From assembly GCA_023267635.1 (NCBI GenBank), contig JAHFMX010000010.1, positions 1-42,321 of the forward strand: DNA of 42,321 nucleotides, read 5' to 3'. The notes beneath the pieces were generated by a model. The model saw nothing but the letters and a program-made list of their open reading frames with translations, ran no database searches and was not told the origin of the DNA. Shown piece after piece: positions 7,736-17,768 of this stretch; the first letter of the stretch is position 1; each line of letters starts with the position of its first letter. Made by a program: the position numbers and the translations under genes. The DNA comes from a bacterium. Lineage in GTDB: Bacteria > Patescibacteriota > Minisyncoccia > Phycocordibacterales > UBA5272.

Positions 7736-10700
7736 ATGGATACTGACTTCACTTCCTTTAATGCCGCTGCTGATGCAGGGTCAACTAACTTCTCTACTAT
7801 GCCAGATTACATGGTAGCTGCAAGTACACATGACATTGGAAATAATGGAGGAGATTCTTTTATTTCTCGTGTAGGAAGTTTTGTCTCCAATACTCCAGAG
7901 TTTCTTGGAGTCTCTGCTGTTTCTGGATTGAATTCAATTTATAATACTGGTGTTGAAGTTGCTAACTGGTTTGGTGCGGATGCTCAAAAGACATCTACTG
8001 CCCAATTCCTTGCCTCTGTAGATAGTAACGTAGCTGATTACTATATGCAGAATCAACAATCAGCTGATGCTATTGGTTTCTTTTTGACCTCATTAGCACC
8101 AGGAATCGGCGGCATAAAGGTTCTAAAGGCTAGTCAAGTTGCCCTTCGTAGTGGTATTGAAACTGGAATTTTTGGTGATAACATCGGCGGTGCGCTAGGA
8201 CTGCTAACTCCTAATATGCCTAAGTTACTGGATGCAGCGAAGGCCAGTCTTGCTGAAAATGGTAATGCCTTCAGGCTTATCAACTCCGCAACACTAACAG
8301 CCATTGGTGCTGGAGTTGGGCAGGCTGCGCTTGAAGGTGCTGCGTTTCAAACTGCTGTTACTGCTGCAATGCATAGTTCTCCGTTACTGGAGAATGAAGA
8401 TTTCGGAGACATGTTCTCTAATATTCTTACTGTCGGTGGAGTTAATGCAATCTTTGGTGGAGCTATTGAAGCTGCTGGAATAATTTCAAAAGTAAAAACC
8501 GCAAGAAATCTTAGCGATATTGCTATGAAACCTTTTGAAGCTGATTCCGGTGTAGAACTTGGTATGAAACCAGCAGATAAGATTGCTATTTATCTCGATG
8601 ACTTGAGAAACATTCCTCCTGTCCCGGAAGATGGGATAGTTGTAGATGGAGTTGGCGACCTTACTGTACGTGCAAAGAAATCCGCTGCTGCTAAGGAAAT
8701 GCGGTTACTTGGAAACATTCGCGCGGAGGCCGGAAACCTCACAGGTGGTGACCAAGTAGCAGCACAACAACTTTTCTCCGGCCTGAAAGCTATTGGCTCT
8801 AACGAAATTCTTACCAGCCAGAATTTAAACGGTCTTGAAGAAGTTGGTATTCTTTCTAAGCGCTTTCAACTAGAAAGTACGGAGAAGTCACTAGCAAAAA
8901 AGGTTGTTGATGAAACAGCTACGCAGGAAGAACTTGATGCCTATAAGGATATTAACATAGGGTATCTAAAAGTTCACGGTGAAGGTAGTGGAGTTATTAC
9001 GGACACTGCACCAGAAGTTAGAAATATCCCAGATACTTTGAAGGCTAATCAAGCAGTGGCATTTAAGGATGGAGCAGTACGGATTGTTGATGCTACTACT
9101 AATGCTACTTTGGATACCCTTGCAAAACTTGTTCCAGAAAAGTCGGAGCCAATAACTACTGCTATTGCCGATACTCAGAAGGCGCAGTTTGCATTGGAGG
9201 CTAGATACATAGCAGCGAAGGAAAGTCCAAAGTTAACTCCAACTCCCGCGAAACCTCTTACAATTAATATTGGCGATATTCCGTTGATGGAAAAAGCATA
9301 TCTGGAAAATACTCCATTGGATAATGTTAAACTTGTACAAATAAGAAACAAGGAATTAATTCCAGTAGATACTCCATCTTCTCGTGCAGAGTTTTTAGAT
9401 ATTCTCCGACAATCAAAAGATGATGTTGCTAATGAACTAGAAGCAACAGGAAAACTTAATCCTTCACAAATAGCAAAGGCTGTGAATGTTCGTGGTAGTT
9501 ATCTCAACGGAGTACAATCTACTAATCCGGCGGATGACTTATTTGCATTCCAACTCGCGTCTAGAGAATACACTGACCGACAAGTTGAACTTGGTTTGCA
9601 CAATCCATTAACTCCTGATATTAAAACATATCTGCAACCATCAGTCTTAAAACTTGGCTATTCAAAAGGCGATGTTCTTGACCTTGATGGTAACCTTGTT
9701 AATGGTTTAGTACTTGCTAAAGAACGTCAGGTACTGATGCAAAATGCTGTAGATAACGCAACCGCCGGATTCTTTGGTAATGAGTTCAATGCTCAGATGC
9801 CAATGATTAGAGATAAGGATGTTGCTACTGCAACTCGCGGTGGGGCTGGAGGTGGATTCTTCAATTTTGCTTCTGGTACTTATGGACAACTGGATGCGGC
9901 AATGGAGTATCTTGGAAACATTACTAGCAGACTTGTCGCGCGCGGTAGGGATAAAGTAAACACCCAACTACAGCCGTTACTTATGAGACTTGCTAATTCT
10001 CCTGCTGATGCTGTGGAATTTTCCTCCTTGCTTAATAAGGTTCGCAGCATACCAGAAAATTATTACATCAATGAAACTGGTACAGGTCTGCGCCTTGCGA
10101 AGCTAGTGGAATATGAGGAAGCTGGAGGAGAGCAAGCGGGCGTCAAAGCACCACAACTACTGGATAATTCTATCCCTGAAGATATTCCTTTTAGTGAAAA
10201 CATCGCTGATTTAGTACAGGCGCACGTAGACCTCAATGGTGACAGAGCCATTAGTACTAGGAATATTCGCGCCGCTCAATCACTTTCTACGAATAGAAAT
10301 CCACGAGTATTCTACGCCCCGCCTGTTGACCCTGCTAAGTTCAAATACTTCATGATAGTTAAAGATGATACAGTAACTTCTACTGGTCATATTAAATATC
10401 TTTACGCTAATGATGAAGAAAGTCTCAACGGCATGGTTGCTAACGTGGAGAAGAATAATCCAGAACTAACAATCCTCAGCCGCGCGGATAGTGAAAAGTA
10501 CTACAAAGAACGTGGTGAATACGCATATGCAAATACATTGCATGATAACTATCTTGATACTGCAATGGCTCGTAGTGGTGTTAGTACTCCGTTTTATACT
10601 CCTACTGACCCAGTTAAGATTGCTACTGATTTACTTGATTGGCATGTTAGAGAAGAATCCCAACTTGCTAGACTTGCAATTAATGCAAAGTATGAGCCAC

Positions 10701-12682
10701 AGTTTGATATACTCCGTAAACAAGGAATAGCATTTACTAATATTGCTACCTCTAAATTTGGCGGCAGTATTGGAAAATACGCATCTAGTAACGTTGCTAA
10801 TCCTTATGAAGAATACCTTAAGACTGCACTTAATATCAGTCACCTAAATGAGTATCCATTGTATAGTGCAATTAATAATACTGTGGAAAACGCAGTTAGT
10901 TTTGTGACTAAAAAGATTGGGGATATATTAAATACTGCTAAAGCTCCTGCTGATTTGGATACCATTAACTCTGTACTTCAAAAATCTGGAATCAATTCTG
11001 CTTACTACGATGCAGCTACTAACATTTGGGCGAACCACCAAGCAGCAGGTAAGCCACTAAGTCAGTTCATTGGAAGGTCTAATAGTATATTGGCAAGTCT
11101 TGTCCTTGGCCTTGACCCAATTAATGCAGCAGTTAATTATGTTAGCTCTCACATACTTGTGGGTACGGAATTCACTTCAATACTAAATAATATCCGGGCG
11201 GGAAACGCTAATGCAGTAGGTGAACTTTCAAAACTAATGGACTTACAAGTTCCAGGAGTTAAGGATATTATTTCCAGTCCAAGTAAATTAATGGCACAAG
11301 CATATAGTGACCTATGGAATGACGATGGCACTATTATGAATAGCTATAAAAGTGCTGGAGTTAATACTACCATTCTTCAACAGTTCAAATCTATTCAAGA
11401 TGAACTTACTCTTAATGGTAGTGAAACAGCAGTTCATCTGGATACTAAGATTCAAAATGCACTGGCGAAGTTGAATCAAAACCTTGCAGAAGTAGGTAAG
11501 GAAGGATATAGACTTACTGGTAATAACCTAGCAGAGCAAACAAATAGATTCCTTCCCGCGCGGATGATGGAGATACTTTGTAATATCGCAGTTAAGAACG
11601 GCATCATGGAACAGGAAGATGTATTACCGTATATAAATACTGCAGTTAACAGAACACAAGGTAACTTCCTCGCATCGCAACGCCCAGGAGTATTTCAAGG
11701 CCCAATTGGCCAAGCTATAGGACTGTTCCAAACGTATCAATTTAACTTAATGCAACAACTGTTTCGATATGTTGGCGAAGGCCAAGGTAAAGATGCCGCG
11801 ATGTTACTAGGACTGCAAGGTACAATCTATGGTGCTAATGGCCTCCCGGCGTTTAATGCTATTAATCAACATATTCTTGGTACACTTAGTGGGAATACAA
11901 ATCACACTGATGCTTACAGTACCATCTATGGCGCTGCTGGCAAGGAAGCGGGGGATTGGTTAATCTACGGCCTAGCTTCCAATATGTTAATTGACCCGAA
12001 TCTGAAGATGAATCTATACTCCAGAGGAGATATTAACCCGCGCCAGCTTTCAATAATTCCAGTGCTTCCTAGTCAGACCCCAATCTATTCTGCGTATGCT
12101 AAGTTCTTTGGTGCACTCAGTGATACTATTGGAAAGATTTCGGGGGGTGGAAATGTTTGGAACTCACTACTGCAAGGAATAGAACATGGGTCTGTTAACC
12201 GGCCGCTAACTGGTATCGCACAGGTACTAGAAGGGCTGGGTAATCCTCAAGGACAATCTTATTCAACAAGTAATAAGGGAGATATTATTGCTAGTAATGA
12301 CCTTATGAGTTTAGCCAACTTCGCGCGGCTAGCTGGTGCTAAGCCTCTTGATGAAGCTGTTGCTATCGACAATGCTTTCCGTATGAGTGCTTACGGACTA
12401 GAGGATTCAGCTAAAAGAACAGAGTTAGGTGAAGCGATAAAGACAAAGGTGATTGCTAATCAGACGCCAAGTATCGAGGAGATTAATGACTTCGCTACTA
12501 AGTATGCAGCGGCCGGCGGTCAGAGTCAGGACTTCAACAAATGGTACGTTGGACTTTTCAAGGAAGCAAATAGCAGTCAGGTTAATAAGATAGCAGCTAA
12601 TCTTAAAAACCCGACTGCACAGAATATGCAAAGAATTATGGGAGGATATAGTCTAAAGGATTTTAGTAATGACGGTCTTTAG
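7736..12682 (+). CDS. Large ejection (internal virion) protein C
   Basis: 1648 aa, the largest product of the genome and last of the late block. It is Ala/Asn/Leu-rich throughout. Hydrophobic or amphipathic patches occur near residues 105-150 (DAIGFFLTSLAPGIGGIKV) and 1370-1490 (GLFQTYQFNLMQQLFRYVGE, LIYGLASNML). No transglycosylase or protease motif was recognised, unlike T7 gp16. Size, position after two other virion proteins and absence of a secretion signal support an injected periplasm-spanning protein. The stop is only 3 bp from the stop of the convergent - strand gene. Confidence 0.65.
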   Translation: MDTDFTSFNAAADAGSTNFSTMPDYMVAASTHDIGNNGGDSFISRVGSFVSNTPEFLGVSAVSGLNSIYNTGVEVANWFGADAQKTSTAQFLASVDSNVADYYMQNQQSADAIGFFLTSLAPGIGGIKVLKASQVALRSGIETGIFGDNIGGALGLLTPNMPKLLDAAKASLAENGNAFRLINSATLTAIGAGVGQAALEGAAFQTAVTAAMHSSPLLENEDFGDMFSNILTVGGVNAIFGGAIEAAGIISKVKTARNLSDIAMKPFEADSGVELGMKPADKIAIYLDDLRNIPPVPEDGIVVDGVGDLTVRAKKSAAAKEMRLLGNIRAEAGNLTGGDQVAAQQLFSGLKAIGSNEILTSQNLNGLEEVGILSKRFQLESTEKSLAKKVVDETATQEELDAYKDINIGYLKVHGEGSGVITDTAPEVRNIPDTLKANQAVAFKDGAVRIVDATTNATLDTLAKLVPEKSEPITTAIADTQKAQFALEARYIAAKESPKLTPTPAKPLTINIGDIPLMEKAYLENTPLDNVKLVQIRNKELIPVDTPSSRAEFLDILRQSKDDVANELEATGKLNPSQIAKAVNVRGSYLNGVQSTNPADDLFAFQLASREYTDRQVELGLHNPLTPDIKTYLQPSVLKLGYSKGDVLDLDGNLVNGLVLAKERQVLMQNAVDNATAGFFGNEFNAQMPMIRDKDVATATRGGAGGGFFNFASGTYGQLDAAMEYLGNITSRLVARGRDKVNTQLQPLLMRLANSPADAVEFSSLLNKVRSIPENYYINETGTGLRLAKLVEYEEAGGEQAGVKAPQLLDNSIPEDIPFSENIADLVQAHVDLNGDRAISTRNIRAAQSLSTNRNPRVFYAPPVDPAKFKYFMIVKDDTVTSTGHIKYLYANDEESLNGMVANVEKNNPELTILSRADSEKYYKERGEYAYANTLHDNYLDTAMARSGVSTPFYTPTDPVKIATDLLDWHVREESQLARLAINAKYEPQFDILRKQGIAFTNIATSKFGGSIGKYASSNVANPYEEYLKTALNISHLNEYPLYSAINNTVENAVSFVTKKIGDILNTAKAPADLDTINSVLQKSGINSAYYDAATNIWANHQAAGKPLSQFIGRSNSILASLVLGLDPINAAVNYVSSHILVGTEFTSILNNIRAGNANAVGELSKLMDLQVPGVKDIISSPSKLMAQAYSDLWNDDGTIMNSYKSAGVNTTILQQFKSIQDELTLNGSETAVHLDTKIQNALAKLNQNLAEVGKEGYRLTGNNLAEQTNRFLPARMMEILCNIAVKNGIMEQEDVLPYINTAVNRTQGNFLASQRPGVFQGPIGQAIGLFQTYQFNLMQQLFRYVGEGQGKDAAMLLGLQGTIYGANGLPAFNAINQHILGTLSGNTNHTDAYSTIYGAAGKEAGDWLIYGLASNMLIDPNLKMNLYSRGDINPRQLSIIPVLPSQTPIYSAYAKFFGALSDTIGKISGGGNVWNSLLQGIEHGSVNRPLTGIAQVLEGLGNPQGQSYSTSNKGDIIASNDLMSLANFARLAGAKPLDEAVAIDNAFRMSAYGLEDSAKRTELGEAIKTKVIANQTPSIEEINDFATKYAAAGGQSQDFNKWYVGLFKEANSSQVNKIAANLKNPTAQNMQRIMGGYSLKDFSNDGL

Positions 12683-12685
12683 GAA

Positions 12686-12946
12686 TTAATGAACTACTCC
12701 CGGCGCAGGCAGTATAATTACTGCGCCGCTTCTTTTATCTCTTAACTTTTTCAAAAATAATCTCGCCAAATCTGGCAACATGTATTCCCCATCCAGAAGT
12801 ATTTCCAGATACGTTGCAATCACTGCAAAGAGAACAGCAGTATCCTTATTACTTTGCGTATTTAATTTTTCCTGCAACTCTGGATGGTGAGAAAGTATTT
12901 CTTGTTGTAGGTCAATAAACTCCTGTGGGGACATTTCAATGTGCAT
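12686..12946 (-). CDS. Small orphan protein, last early gene
   Basis: 86 aa, not recognised. The N-terminal half is acidic and helical (EMSPQEFIDLQQEIL), the middle is hydrophobic (TAVLFAVIATYLEILL) and the C-terminus encodes the terminator hairpin of the opposite strand (IILPAPGVVH). Its ATG lies 11 nt inside the exonuclease gene, with GGAGG about 13 nt upstream. It ends the leftward transcript and could be an accessory of the exonuclease upstream of it, but nothing in the sequence proves that. Confidence 0.6.
   Translation of the reverse strand: MHIEMSPQEFIDLQQEILSHHPELQEKLNTQSNKDTAVLFAVIATYLEILLDGEYMLPDLARLFLKKLRDKRSGAVIILPAPGVVH
12701..12732 (+). terminator. Hairpin at the convergent operon ends
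   Basis: CGGCGCAG (12701-12708) and CTGCGCCG (12721-12728) form a perfect 8-bp GC-rich stem with a 12-nt loop, followed on the + strand by CTTCTTTTA. It lies 18 bp after the last late gene, so it is a likely terminator for late transcripts, with a weak U-tract. It is inside the 3' end of the - strand gene 12686-12946. No T-rich tail is present in the - direction. Confidence 0.6.
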
Positions 12947-13529
12947 GATTTATTATTGCCTCCAATCCAGCCAAACACTTACTAGCATCTTTCGCTTGAT
13001 TAACTGCATCTACCAATGCGTGATGTGGAGTACCAGAAGGAATGTCAAGAGTTATTCCAGCAGCAGTTGCTAAAGAAACAAGTGTCCGTAAGCAACGAGT
13101 GTTTTGATATCTCCAAGGTTCTTTGATTCCCATCTTCTTATAAGCAACCTGAAGTAGGGGAATATCGAAGGCCGCGCCTTTGCTCCATAGCAACACCGGA
13201 GTATTCGAGCGTAGTTCTACATCATAGATATAGCGATTGAAGTAAATCAATGCAGTATCAAGAGGAGTAGTACCACTGAATGCCTGCTCTTTAACCATTG
13301 GGTCTTGTTTTTCCCACCAATCCAATGTTAATAACTCCTCTTCCAGTCCTACCATCTTACTAAACTTTCTACTTATCTCTACGTAGAACTGTCTATCTGC
13401 TAAATCTATTGGCAAATCCTTACCAAAGGTTGCAGCACCAATGGATAGAATAGCACATCCTGGGTATGTTCCCAAGGTTTCCAAATCTAGCATTACGTTG
13501 ACAATGTGAGTGGGTGGAAAAGTATTCAT
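12936..13529 (-). CDS. DnaQ-like 3'-5' exonuclease (DEDDh)
   Basis: 197 aa with exonuclease motifs in order: Exo I MLDLETLG (D15, E17), Exo II WSKGAAFDIPLL (D122), Exo III HHALVDAVNQA (H169 or H170, D174). The segment after Exo I (AILSIGAATF) matches the Rv2179c-like/RNase T branch common in phages. It is expected to trim 3' ends of DNA or RNA with two metal ions in the cytoplasm, perhaps in proofreading or recombination. Its ATG overlaps the stop of the upstream gene (ATGA), so it belongs to the replication operon. Confidence 0.85.
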   Translation of the reverse strand: MNTFPPTHIVNVMLDLETLGTYPGCAILSIGAATFGKDLPIDLADRQFYVEISRKFSKMVGLEEELLTLDWWEKQDPMVKEQAFSGTTPLDTALIYFNRYIYDVELRSNTPVLLWSKGAAFDIPLLQVAYKKMGIKEPWRYQNTRCLRTLVSLATAAGITLDIPSGTPHHALVDAVNQAKDASKCLAGLEAIINHAH

Positions 13530-13834
13530 GATAGTAATGGATTCTCGGCCGGCGGTACTGGAGGAGTAGCATCCGCAGTAGCATTAGCAGTATGTACAAC
13601 TTTACTAGAGGCAACTGCAACCTTTAATAAAGTATCTGCCAAGTCAAGAGCAATAGCACTAAGAGCCACCATTGAAGGTTCGCTTTCAGGAATACCAAGT
13701 GCCTGTGCTTGCTTTATCCAGAGGCCGGGATTTACTACCATACCAACCAGTACTTCAGTTGCTATCTCCAGCCTTGTTTCATCAACTTGTTCCTTCGTTA
13801 CTCCTTCTTCTGTATTAAAGACATTATGTTTCAT
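13526..13834 (-). CDS. Orphan protein between replication ATPase and exonuclease
   Basis: 102 aa from the ATG at 13834, which has GGAG 9 nt upstream; an ATG at 13849 overlaps the preceding gene and lacks an RBS. The first half is helical (KEQVDETRLEIATEVLVGMVV), a hydrophobic helical region follows (VALSAIALDLADTLLKVAVA) and the C-terminus is Pro-rich. Not recognised. Sandwiched by 4-nt-type overlaps between the P-loop ATPase and the exonuclease, it may be a small replisome accessory. Confidence 0.65.
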   Translation of the reverse strand: MKHNVFNTEEGVTKEQVDETRLEIATEVLVGMVVNPGLWIKQAQALGIPESEPSMVALSAIALDLADTLLKVAVASSKVVHTANATADATPPVPPAENPLLS

Positions 13835-13838
13835 GGTA

Positions 13839-15146
13839 TCACACTCCATTTCGTTCTGCTTCGGTTAATAAAGAGAAATCTACTACAGCACTATTACGAC
13901 TACTTGCTACTTCTACACTTATAGTTTTCTTTGGTAAGAAGCCTCCGGGCGCGGGGGATTTAACGAACATTACTTTATCACTAAGTGTAAGGATGTTCAT
14001 TAAATTTCCTATGTCAGAGAACTTATCTAAATCAGTGCTAATTATTTTATAAATTTCATTAGCAGTCATTGGAGCAGTTGCTCGATTTAGAACGTCCATT
14101 ATCTTGTTAATTGTATCGCTATGTTTACTCTTGCCAAATTCTCCTAAAGCTTTAGGCATAAGATGTTCAGTATGAGTGAGCACAGTATTAGCAAGCAACA
14201 CGTCTTTCTCGGTAATGTTTCTGGAGCCTCTACTAACAGCACAAATAATACAGAGTTTAATAAGGTGAGTAAACCGGCGGCCAGTATAATGGTCAAAACG
14301 TACATCATCAATTCCTTTATAAGTTTTGTAAATCTTATCCAATAACTCTCGTGTTTTTGAATCTGCAAGTATCTCACCAGAGCAGGTTCTTTTTATTTCT
14401 GCAATCTTCGTTACCATTTCTGAAATGGCGGCCGGGCTTGGCTCTACTGGAAATGTAATTCTTTTACCAGTAGGTTCTCCGTATACTAATATTAATCTGC
14501 TGAAGAATCCTTGACCAATAATTTCAGGAGGAAAAGCAAGACTAAAATTGGTAGGAGTATTACCGCTAAGAATATTAATAGTTGGATTAGGAAGATTAAC
14601 AGACTTACCAGTTTTAATTCTATTCCTGTAAATCCCTTCATAATCATAAAGGACACCAAGCATAGATATAAACTCGATATTCCCGTTGCCAAGAAAATCG
14701 TTAAATTCGTCTGCCATAATAAAGCACTCAATCGGTGGCTTACTAAGTATTGAAGCATCATCTTCTTCCTCTCCAAAAAGATTTTTATCAAGAATGTCCC
14801 CGGCCTCGCCAGTGGTACTATCGTGTTGTGCTGCTAAGTCCATCAACCATTTCTCTTTAGTTGTCTTGTCTGCTGCTATCGTAGAGTAGCCGGAGGCCAT
14901 CGCTAATTTCTTTGCTATCTTTATCGCAGTAGACTTTCGTGTTGCTGGTAAACCAATTAGCATCAGGTACATATTAGCATGTACATTGAAATGCCCGAAC
15001 TTAAAGAAGCAATCGCGGCCAAGCATACCTGCAAGTAAGGCCATACCGCACCAACGATGATAGAGCATAGGACTTTCAGTATCTCCAATGTAGGACATGT
15101 AGCTAGTTATGAAATCAGTGTCCACATCACCTACGTCAGCAGCCAT
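13839..15146 (-). CDS. Phage replication P-loop ATPase (DUF3987/primase-helicase-like)
   Basis: 435 aa. It has a variant Walker A GLPATRKST (residues 65-73) preceded by the hydrophobic strand NMYLMLI, Walker B CFIMADEFNDF (D146, E147), and a sensor-like INILSGNTPTNF near residue 186 followed by GFFSRLILVY. This is the arrangement of DUF3987-type and related phage helicase or primase-helicase C-terminal proteins. It probably unwinds DNA at the phage fork or loads the helicase. The C-terminal 100 residues look like a winged helix (APMTANEIYKIIS). RBS AAGGA is 6 nt before the ATG. No primase catalytic domain is seen. Confidence 0.7.
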   Translation of the reverse strand: MAADVGDVDTDFITSYMSYIGDTESPMLYHRWCGMALLAGMLGRDCFFKFGHFNVHANMYLMLIGLPATRKSTAIKIAKKLAMASGYSTIAADKTTKEKWLMDLAAQHDSTTGEAGDILDKNLFGEEEDDASILSKPPIECFIMADEFNDFLGNGNIEFISMLGVLYDYEGIYRNRIKTGKSVNLPNPTINILSGNTPTNFSLAFPPEIIGQGFFSRLILVYGEPTGKRITFPVEPSPAAISEMVTKIAEIKRTCSGEILADSKTRELLDKIYKTYKGIDDVRFDHYTGRRFTHLIKLCIICAVSRGSRNITEKDVLLANTVLTHTEHLMPKALGEFGKSKHSDTINKIMDVLNRATAPMTANEIYKIISTDLDKFSDIGNLMNILTLSDKVMFVKSPAPGGFLPKKTISVEVASSRNSAVVDFSLLTEAERNGV

Positions 15147-15156
15147 TAGTATTCCT

Positions 15157-15351
15157 TTAGGTTTTTATCGTTATTATTGGTTTCAAATGATTCGCTCGTT
15201 CAAATTCTGCTACATATTTTTTAGTAGTAATATCCTTTGGATGCTCTGGAAATCTACCTCCTTTATTTTTTCGCTGCTTCGCATACTTACCAGTAGCTGT
15301 AAAGCGCATAGTATGAATGAGGGGATAATTACTACATTTTTCTATTGTCAT
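15157..15351 (-). CDS. Small basic protein
   Basis: 64 aa from the ATG at 15351, which follows AGGAG and GAGG motifs. The open frame extends up to 15540 but those residues look non-coding. The product is Lys/Arg-rich (YAKQRKNKGGRFPEHPKDITTKK), which suggests nucleic-acid binding. It ends 10 nt before the replication ATPase start. Not recognised. Confidence 0.5.
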   Translation of the reverse strand: MTIEKCSNYPLIHTMRFTATGKYAKQRKNKGGRFPEHPKDITTKKYVAEFERANHLKPIITIKT

Positions 15352-15536
15352 TTCTCTTCCTCTCCTTTTTCTAATAACTTTCTTGCTAATTCCCATCCAG
15401 AAAGAAGTATAGAAAAGGATAACAGATACCTCCATCAATGGATATACCTTACTACGATGAAAGATTATCTTAAAGAGATAAAGTGATTTCCTAGAGACAT
15501 TTAAATAAATCTCAAAGTTCCGGGTCTTAAATGTTA
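15352..15536 (-). other. Intergenic gap after DNA polymerase
   Basis: 185 bp between the polymerase stop and the small basic gene. It contains a short dyad TTATCT/AGATAA (15465-15481) with only a weak T-rich tail on the - strand. The gap may hold a weak terminator or processing site. No convincing promoter or additional gene was seen. Confidence 0.3.
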
Positions 15537-17768
15537 TCATTTACAATCACTCCACCGGGCACCCCCGCATTTAACATCGACTGGAACTATCATGGTTCTA
15601 CTAATACCTTTAATATCCTTAACTACTATTGGATTGTGCATACAGTCCTTAACCATATCATTAAGATACTCATGGCCAATACGGTATTGATAAAGAATAC
15701 TATCATGTATCTGTGCGTTTAACTTAAAGTTCTGCCAATGGATTAACCAGACTTCCTTAAATACTCTTAACCAACTTTCATTCAGCAAGTAAGCATTAAG
15801 GTTTTGCGGGCAGTGAGCAATAAGACTATTAAGATTCAATTTATTATCTCTAGGATTTCCAAAGCAGTAACGAGTCCAGCCCCCGGCGCTAATTAGCATC
15901 CTCGTTGCCATCACAGTTGCTATCATCCATGCAGGATAATCAATACGAACTACTGGATAGGTTTGTTCAAACTGTTTAAGCAGATACTCACAGATCATAA
16001 TAGGAGTGAAATGAATTGGCAACTTTAACAGCTTCTTCGCTGTAAGTACCTTTTCCGTTCCCATTGTATCCAGTAACGTCTTTGCCATCATGTAATAGTT
16101 TGCTCCATGATTTGTGCGCTTTGCCAAATCTCTGAGAGTTTTGTCAATAACTTCTCCTGTGCCGGGGTCGATAATTGATTCATACGGGACGCCAAAGAAC
16201 TTACTTGCATTAACACTATGGAAATCTTTATCGCTTTCGACTGCGATAATAAGGCCAGTATCTCCTGTAATATAGCCAGTACCTCTTGATTCTGCTTGGG
16301 CGTAATCTGCTTCTCCAAAATGGAATCCGAAGTCGGCCACATACATTTCCTTAATTCTATCTTCTTCTTCGCGGGGTTGATTTTGTATGTTAGTTCCAAT
16401 CCAGAAACTATGTTCTTTACTAGCCAACCTTGCGGTATCAGTGTTATATGGATTGAGAGAGTAGAGTACGCGTTGTTTGTTTTCATCGTGAATATCTCCG
16501 AGTGCGAGGCCGACGTCTTTTAGGTACGTTGATACCAACTTGCGATGCTGGCGAATTAGTAACACCTTATCGAATATGAATTTATTAAGAGCATGACGGT
16601 CACCGCATTTCTTTAGCGCCTTTTCATCGCCCTTCTTAATATCTTCACATCCGAAAATTATCTTCAGTTGTGCAACTTGTTTGGAAGAGTTTACATTAAA
16701 TGTAACTCCAAGCATCTTATTAAGTTCTGCACTTTCAGTGTTAATAACTTTTTCCCAATGTTTCTTAACTTCTCGGCGCCGGTCATTATCCAGTTTAATG
16801 CCTGTCATTTCTGCCAGATGGCAAATAGGAATTAAAGGCATTTCGATTATATAATTCTTCTTCGCCCATTCCGGTGCCTCTATTAACCAACTCATGAAAG
16901 CGTTTGCAGTATTATGACAATCGTGTGCGTTATAGAGATAGTACCGCTCGTCTCTAAACCCTACACTAGCTTCGTGTTTCCAGTACCTAGCATCACGTAC
17001 TAGAAAGGAATTAAGAAAGGCCAAATCTTTTGGAAGTTCTGAATACCAACAGTGAAACATAACTGCGGTATCCCAGATAAAATTAATAACTGGTACGTTG
17101 TATCTTGCTAAATAGCTGATATCATACTTACCAGTTTGGAAAATCTTTCCCATAGGTAAAGAATTAAATTTACCAATATAAGTAAGATTGTAAGTAGAAC
17201 TGCAAGGGATGACAATAGTATGAGTTCTAATATCCCCCACATCGCTAATCCATATGCCGCAGTACCCAACGCAAGTAATTGCCAGATTTTCTTCAACAGT
17301 TTCGATGTCGATTGCGATTGCGATACAGGAGGAGAATTCATTATAAAGCCTTTCGAGAGTGGATTCATTAGCAACTTCCCAAGTAAACGCTGTACTTTTA
17401 TACCAGCGATTTGATTGCGTAAGTTTGGATACGAATCGTTGAAGTAGGAACTTTCCATACGTTTGTGTAACTACTGAATTAAGTTTTGGAATCATTACGA
17501 ATTCGATATCAGCATGTGTAAACATTGAACCCGCGAAATCATCAAGAGTTGGGGCGCGGTCGAATGTTTCCCTTGCAAGTTTTGGAATCAAATGTTCTTG
17601 GGTAGTAATAACTCCAGTGATATTCTTCTTCTTGCAGTAAGAGATAACTTCAATGAGAGTTCCAACCTGCTTATCTACAATGAATGTAGAATGGCCAGCT
17701 CCGATTATAGATTTCATAAACGGGAGAAAGTTAATATCCTCTGAAGTTATCAGTAGCAGTAAGTTCAT
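15537..17768 (-). CDS. polA: Family A DNA polymerase with 3'-5' exonuclease
   Basis: 743 aa. Exonuclease domain: AIDIETVEENL (D154, E156), QTGKYDISYL (D216) and YNAHDCHNTA (D283). Polymerase domain: motif A GEADYAQAESRG (D488, E493), motif B RDLAKRTNHGANYYM (from about R546, K550) and motif C QIHDS (D689). All expected catalytic acids are present. Motif B reads NHGANYY rather than NFG..YG of E. coli Pol I. The N-terminal 140 residues carry no 5' nuclease motifs. It is the phage replicative polymerase. The ATG abuts the upstream gene behind AAGGTG, in an operon with SSB, Sak4 and the replication ATPase. Confidence 0.95.
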   Translation of the reverse strand: MNLLLLITSEDINFLPFMKSIIGAGHSTFIVDKQVGTLIEVISYCKKKNITGVITTQEHLIPKLARETFDRAPTLDDFAGSMFTHADIEFVMIPKLNSVVTQTYGKFLLQRFVSKLTQSNRWYKSTAFTWEVANESTLERLYNEFSSCIAIAIDIETVEENLAITCVGYCGIWISDVGDIRTHTIVIPCSSTYNLTYIGKFNSLPMGKIFQTGKYDISYLARYNVPVINFIWDTAVMFHCWYSELPKDLAFLNSFLVRDARYWKHEASVGFRDERYYLYNAHDCHNTANAFMSWLIEAPEWAKKNYIIEMPLIPICHLAEMTGIKLDNDRRREVKKHWEKVINTESAELNKMLGVTFNVNSSKQVAQLKIIFGCEDIKKGDEKALKKCGDRHALNKFIFDKVLLIRQHRKLVSTYLKDVGLALGDIHDENKQRVLYSLNPYNTDTARLASKEHSFWIGTNIQNQPREEEDRIKEMYVADFGFHFGEADYAQAESRGTGYITGDTGLIIAVESDKDFHSVNASKFFGVPYESIIDPGTGEVIDKTLRDLAKRTNHGANYYMMAKTLLDTMGTEKVLTAKKLLKLPIHFTPIMICEYLLKQFEQTYPVVRIDYPAWMIATVMATRMLISAGGWTRYCFGNPRDNKLNLNSLIAHCPQNLNAYLLNESWLRVFKEVWLIHWQNFKLNAQIHDSILYQYRIGHEYLNDMVKDCMHNPIVVKDIKGISRTMIVPVDVKCGGARWSDCK